A stretch of 64,000 bases of DNA from contig NZ_CP066356.1 of NCBI RefSeq assembly GCF_023278185.1, forward strand, positions 8,548,001 through 8,612,000. Reading direction: 5' to 3'. How positions within the stretch are numbered: position 1 is the stretch's first letter; each line of letters begins with the position of its first letter. The notes under the pieces are model-generated. The model made no database searches and had not been told where the DNA came from. It worked only from the letters and a program-made list of their open reading frames with translations. Below are positions 60,969 to 64,000 of the stretch, piece by piece. The DNA is from Bradyrhizobium elkanii USDA 76 (GTDB lineage Bacteria > Pseudomonadota > Alphaproteobacteria > Rhizobiales > Xanthobacteraceae). The translations under genes and the position numbers were made by a program.

Positions 60969-62162
60969 CAGGGGAATCGCATGTGGTGCGCATGCAAGTA
61001 GTTGCCAAATCGAAGGAAAGGGATTCTGAAGGCAGCTCCTGATCTGAAGGGAGCGGCCGATGCAACGATTTGCCGAGTGCTTTGAGGATTTGCCGGACCC
61101 GCGGGCCGACAACGCGCTGCATGACCTGACCGAGATCTTGTTCATCGCGCTGATGGCGACGCTGTGTGGGGCGACGAGTTGCACGGATATGGCGCTGTTT
61201 GCCCGGATGAAGGCCTACCTTTGGCAGGATGTTCTGGTGCTCAGGAACGGCCTGCCGAGCCACGACACGTTCAGTCGGGTGTTCCGGATGCTCGACCCGA
61301 AGGCGTTTGAGGTCGCGTTCCGGCGTTTTATGAAGGATTTTGCGCAAGGCGCGAAGATCAAGCGGCCGCGCGGTGTGATCGCGCTCGACGGCAAAGCGTT
61401 GCGACGCGGCTACGAACGCGGCAGGAGCCACATGCCGCCGGTGATGGTGACCGCCTGGGCGGCGCAGACGCGCATGGCGCTTGCCAATGTGCTGGCGCCG
61501 AACAACAACGAAGTCGATGGCGCCCTGCAGTTGCTTGAGCTCCTGCAGCTCAAGGGCTGCGTAGTCACGGCCGATGCCCTGCATTGCCACCGCGCGATGG
61601 CCAAAGCGATCGTGGCACGGGGCGGTGACTACGTGCTGGCGGTGAAGGCGAACCAGCCCGCTCTGTTGGAGGATGCCAAAGCCGCAATCTGCGCCGTCAA
61701 ACGCAAGGGCAAGACTTCGCTCACTACCACCGATGCGGACCATGGACGCACCGACAAGCGTGTTGCTCTCGTTGCGCCGGCTCCCGGCATGGCCAAGAAG
61801 CACGACTTCCCGGGCCTCAAAGCCGTCGCCCGCATCACCAGCAAGCGTGGACAGGACGACACGGTCGAGCGCTACTTCCTGATGAGCCGCCCCTACAGCC
61901 GCAAAGACGTCCTGCGTATCGTCCGCGCTCATTGGGGCATCGAAAATAACCTGCACTGGCCGCTCGACGTCACCCTCGACGAGGACCTCGCCCGCAACCG
62001 CAAGGACAACGGGCCGGCCAACCTGGCCGTGCTCAGGCGCCTGGCCCTCAACGTCGCCCAAGCCCACCCGGACACGACAAGCTCCCTGCGCGGCAAGCTC
62101 AAACGCGCCGGATGGAACGATGCGTTCCTCTTCGAACTCCTCGGTCACATGCGATAGCCCTG
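60969..62162 (+). mobile_element. ISAs1-family insertion sequence, 1194 bases
   Basis: Terminal inverted repeats CAGGGGAATCGCATGTG (left) and the complement of the right end CAGGGCTATCGCATGTG match at 15 of 17 positions. An imperfect 10-base duplication flanks it. The flanks CACCCTCCCC and GGGGAGGGTG continue the symmetry outward, showing that the target was itself a palindromic repeat. One complete transposase gene is inside, so it may still be active. Confidence 0.82.
61060..62157 (+). CDS. ISAs1-family DDE transposase
   Basis: A 365-residue transposase, full length for the family. N-terminal DUF4338-like start FEDLPDPRADNALHDLTEIL, catalytic Asp in VIALDGKALRRG, second Asp in VVTADALHCHR and Glu in HWGIENNLHWPLDV form the DDE triad; the H-repeat-associated region TLDEDLARNRKDNGPANLAVLRR follows. 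No frameshift or internal stop. The stop codon lies inside the right inverted repeat. Confidence 0.93.
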   Translation: MQRFAECFEDLPDPRADNALHDLTEILFIALMATLCGATSCTDMALFARMKAYLWQDVLVLRNGLPSHDTFSRVFRMLDPKAFEVAFRRFMKDFAQGAKIKRPRGVIALDGKALRRGYERGRSHMPPVMVTAWAAQTRMALANVLAPNNNEVDGALQLLELLQLKGCVVTADALHCHRAMAKAIVARGGDYVLAVKANQPALLEDAKAAICAVKRKGKTSLTTTDADHGRTDKRVALVAPAPGMAKKHDFPGLKAVARITSKRGQDDTVERYFLMSRPYSRKDVLRIVRAHWGIENNLHWPLDVTLDEDLARNRKDNGPANLAVLRRLALNVAQAHPDTTSSLRGKLKRAGWNDAFLFELLGHMR

Positions 62163-62172
62163 CCCTCGAGGG
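62163..62172 (+). repeat. Target-site copy, right of the ISAs1 element
   Basis: CCCTCGAGGG; see the left copy at 60959-60968. Confidence 0.65.
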
Positions 62173-62196
62173 GAGGGTGGAAGGTCACGCGCCCCC

Positions 62197-63513
62197 TTAC
62201 GTCGGCGACATCGCGCCTTTGATCGTGCCTGCCGGCTGCGACGTGCCGGTCAGCCGCGCCCGCTCGGTATTCGGCCACAGCAGCAGCAATCCGAGCAGGC
62301 CGGAGCCGGCCATGATCGCGGCGTTGATGGTGAAGCCGGACATGTAGCCGGCCATCGGCGTGGCCGCGTGCTGGATCACATTGCCCATCACCATCGGCGC
62401 CAGAATGCCCGAGATCGTGTACAGCGCGCCGTAGATCGCGATGATCGCGCCGCGCTGCGACACCGGCGTGAACTCGCCGAGCATCGGCGGGCACACCACA
62501 TAGATCGAGCCGCACAGGCCGGAGCCGATCACCAGCAGCGCGATCATGATCCCGCCGGGCGGCGCATAGGGCAGCATCGCGAGAATGGCGCCGCCGACGA
62601 TCAGCGGCACCGATCCGAGCACGCCGCGCGCGCCGCGGGTGGTGAAGCCGCGCGTCAGCATCAGCTGCGAGATCCAGCCGGTCAGCAGCACGATCGTCGC
62701 GCCGAAGATCCAGGGCAGGATCGAGACGAAGCCGGCCTGGTGCTGCGAGAAGCCGAGCCCCTCGATGATGAAGGACGTGAACCAGGTCAGCCCGAGCGAC
62801 AGCGCCCAATAGGCGCCGAAGGTTGCCACCACGCAGCCGATGAAGGTGCGCGAGGTCAAAAGCTTCAAATAAGGAATCCGCGGCTCGTCGGCCGTCACGG
62901 CAGACGTCGACACCAGCGGCCCTTCCTTGCCGAGCGCGAACCAGGCGACGGCCCAGATCAGGCCGACGATGCCGAGCGCGCCGAAGGCGTGGTGCCAGCT
63001 GTGATTGACGATGATCCAGTTCAGCGCGGGCACGGCGAGGATCACGCCGAACGCGGAGCCCTGCGACAGGATCGCGGTCGGCAGCGTGCGCTTCTCGTCC
63101 GGAAACCATTTGTAGATCGCGTGCGCGGCGACCGAGAAGGCCGGCCCCTCGCCCGCGCCGAGGATGATGCGGCAGATCACCAGCGTCGTGAAACTGACGG
63201 TGCCGACCATCGGAAATTGCGCCAGCGACCAGATCACCGCCAGGATCAGCAGCACCCAGCGGGTGGCGACGCGATTGACGATGAAGCCGACGACGATGGC
63301 CGAGATCGAGAACAGCAGGAAGAATGACGAGCCGAGATCGCCGAACTGCTCCTGGGTGAGGCCCATTTCCTTCTTGATCGGCACGCCGGCGAGCCCGACC
63401 ACGATCTTGTCGGCAAAGTTCACCACCATGAACAGGAACAGAAGGAAGGTGATCTGCCAGGCGCCCTTCGGCGTCCCCTCTGACGTCCTCTTGGACGTCG
63501 CTTGCGTCGTCAT
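62197..63513 (-). CDS. MFS transporter (anion:cation symporter-like)
   Basis: A 438-residue, 12-helix major facilitator. The start FLFMVVNFADKIVVGLAGVPIKKEMGLTQEQFG resembles phthalate/tartrate/hexuronate-type ACS symporters, as does the SQGSAFGVILAVPALNWII region after TM5. ATG at 63513 follows GGGGAGCC. It likely imports an organic anion. The insertion sequence lies just downstream of its 3' end and does not disrupt it. Confidence 0.83.
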   Translation of the reverse strand: MTTQATSKRTSEGTPKGAWQITFLLFLFMVVNFADKIVVGLAGVPIKKEMGLTQEQFGDLGSSFFLLFSISAIVVGFIVNRVATRWVLLILAVIWSLAQFPMVGTVSFTTLVICRIILGAGEGPAFSVAAHAIYKWFPDEKRTLPTAILSQGSAFGVILAVPALNWIIVNHSWHHAFGALGIVGLIWAVAWFALGKEGPLVSTSAVTADEPRIPYLKLLTSRTFIGCVVATFGAYWALSLGLTWFTSFIIEGLGFSQHQAGFVSILPWIFGATIVLLTGWISQLMLTRGFTTRGARGVLGSVPLIVGGAILAMLPYAPPGGIMIALLVIGSGLCGSIYVVCPPMLGEFTPVSQRGAIIAIYGALYTISGILAPMVMGNVIQHAATPMAGYMSGFTINAAIMAGSGLLGLLLLWPNTERARLTGTSQPAGTIKGAMSPT

Positions 63514-63736
63514 GTCCGGCTCCCCGTCGTTTCGTTTTTGGCTTCGTAAATCGGCCCCGTCCGGCGATGCTAGCCACGCCTCGCCGTGCAACGCAACACC
63601 GCATTTCTTCGGGGAAGTACGACCCGGAGCGCTTCCAGCGGCCTGATCACGATCGCGTCGGTCGCGCCGGTGGAGCGGTGAACTGTCATGCCCCGGCTGC
63701 TATGTTCAGGGGCAACGAAAAGCCCGGGGTTATTTC

Positions 63737-64000
63737 ATGAACAGATCGATCCTACGTGCGGCCGCCTGCATTGCATTCGTATCCGCCGCGCTGCTTGTCG
63801 TGCCTCAAGTTCGCGCGGAAGACGCTGCCAATCCCGACTACGCCGCGATCGTCGCTGCACCCGATCGCAGCGATGCGGATCGCCAGGTCGACCAGCGCCG
63901 GCAACCGGCCAAGATGCTCGCCTTTGCCGGCGTCAAGCCCGGCATGACGATCCTCGACATGGCGGCCAGCGCGGGCTACAGCACCGAACTGTTGGCGCGC
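63737..64000 (+). CDS. Exported SAM-dependent methyltransferase-like protein (cut by window end)
   Basis: The first 88 codons of a gene running off the window. Signal peptide about 1-27 (LLVVPQVRAE). Then a helix with DRSDADRQVDQRRQPAKML and a methyltransferase motif I, GMTILDMAASAGYSTELLAR, where a GAGxGY would be usual (AASAGY here). Periplasmic proteins of this sort are annotated as methyltransferases in related genomes, but an exported SAM enzyme is puzzling. Confidence 0.7.
   Translation, partial: MNRSILRAAACIAFVSAALLVVPQVRAEDAANPDYAAIVAAPDRSDADRQVDQRRQPAKMLAFAGVKPGMTILDMAASAGYSTELLAR

Noticed and set aside
60952..62179. 34-bp terminal inverted repeats for the insertion sequence
   Set aside because: The outer 17 bp are better explained as a split palindromic repeat plus a 10-bp target duplication.

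Overview
This is a 64 kb chromosomal segment from a GC-rich alphaproteobacterium, most likely Bradyrhizobium or a close relative. The evidence is the conserved neighbourhoods (argB end, dapD/dapE, truA-fmt-def, ffs-dnaX-ybaB-recR-nudC), a near-perfect FixK/FNR-type box, a cyanide-insensitive bd oxidase, a Sox thiosulfate cluster and many dispersed palindromic intergenic repeats of the kind common in Bradyrhizobium. No tRNA or rRNA gene, CRISPR array or prophage was seen. One insertion sequence is present.

Layout. 1-24.4 kb is mostly housekeeping: the end of argB, a DUF1036 protein, a HAD nucleotidase, dapD, a DUF805 membrane protein, dapE, the truA/fmt/def block, rmuC, an AmpG-like permease, recR-ybaB-dnaX preceded by the SRP RNA, a HIT protein, nudC, a PfkB kinase, an Lrp regulator, phosphomannomutase/phosphoglucomutase, a retropepsin-like protease, an NCS1 permease and hrpB. 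24.6-33 kb holds an acyltransferase, an ECF sigma factor followed by a candidate small RNA, a CcdA-like/thioredoxin pair, the cioAB quinol oxidase with a DUF2474 small subunit, a FixK-box-preceded L,D-transpeptidase and an orphan amino-acid binding protein.

33-41.5 kb carries two acyl-CoA dehydrogenases, a carboxymuconolactone decarboxylase-family protein, a VOC protein, two MFS transporters, an orphan HicB antitoxin, a truncated gene remnant and a DUF938 protein. 41.8-47.9 kb is sulfur metabolism: soxX-Y-Z-A-K-B, a DsrE-like protein, and a persulfide dioxygenase-rhodanese fusion. Thiosulfate would be loaded on SoxYZ by SoxXA and hydrolysed by SoxB. soxCD is not in this window. 47.9-53.5 kb is cobalamin uptake: btuFDC on the minus strand, divergent from a cobalamin riboswitch and btuB.

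53.6-64 kb has an ATP-grasp protein, an MFS transporter, a MarR regulator divergent from a ClC channel across a palindrome, a D-aminoacylase-like amidohydrolase, an ISAs1-family element inserted in a palindromic repeat, another MFS transporter, and the start of an exported SAM-methyltransferase-like gene cut by the window end.

The most unusual observations are: a 102-base repeat element inserted in frame in the DUF2474 gene; a 15-base direct repeat on both sides of the ECF sigma gene, with an unexplained CCUCC-containing, terminator-ended transcript candidate downstream; an echo of the truA 3' end beyond its stop codon; and at least nine families of palindromic repeats, some inside apparent operons.
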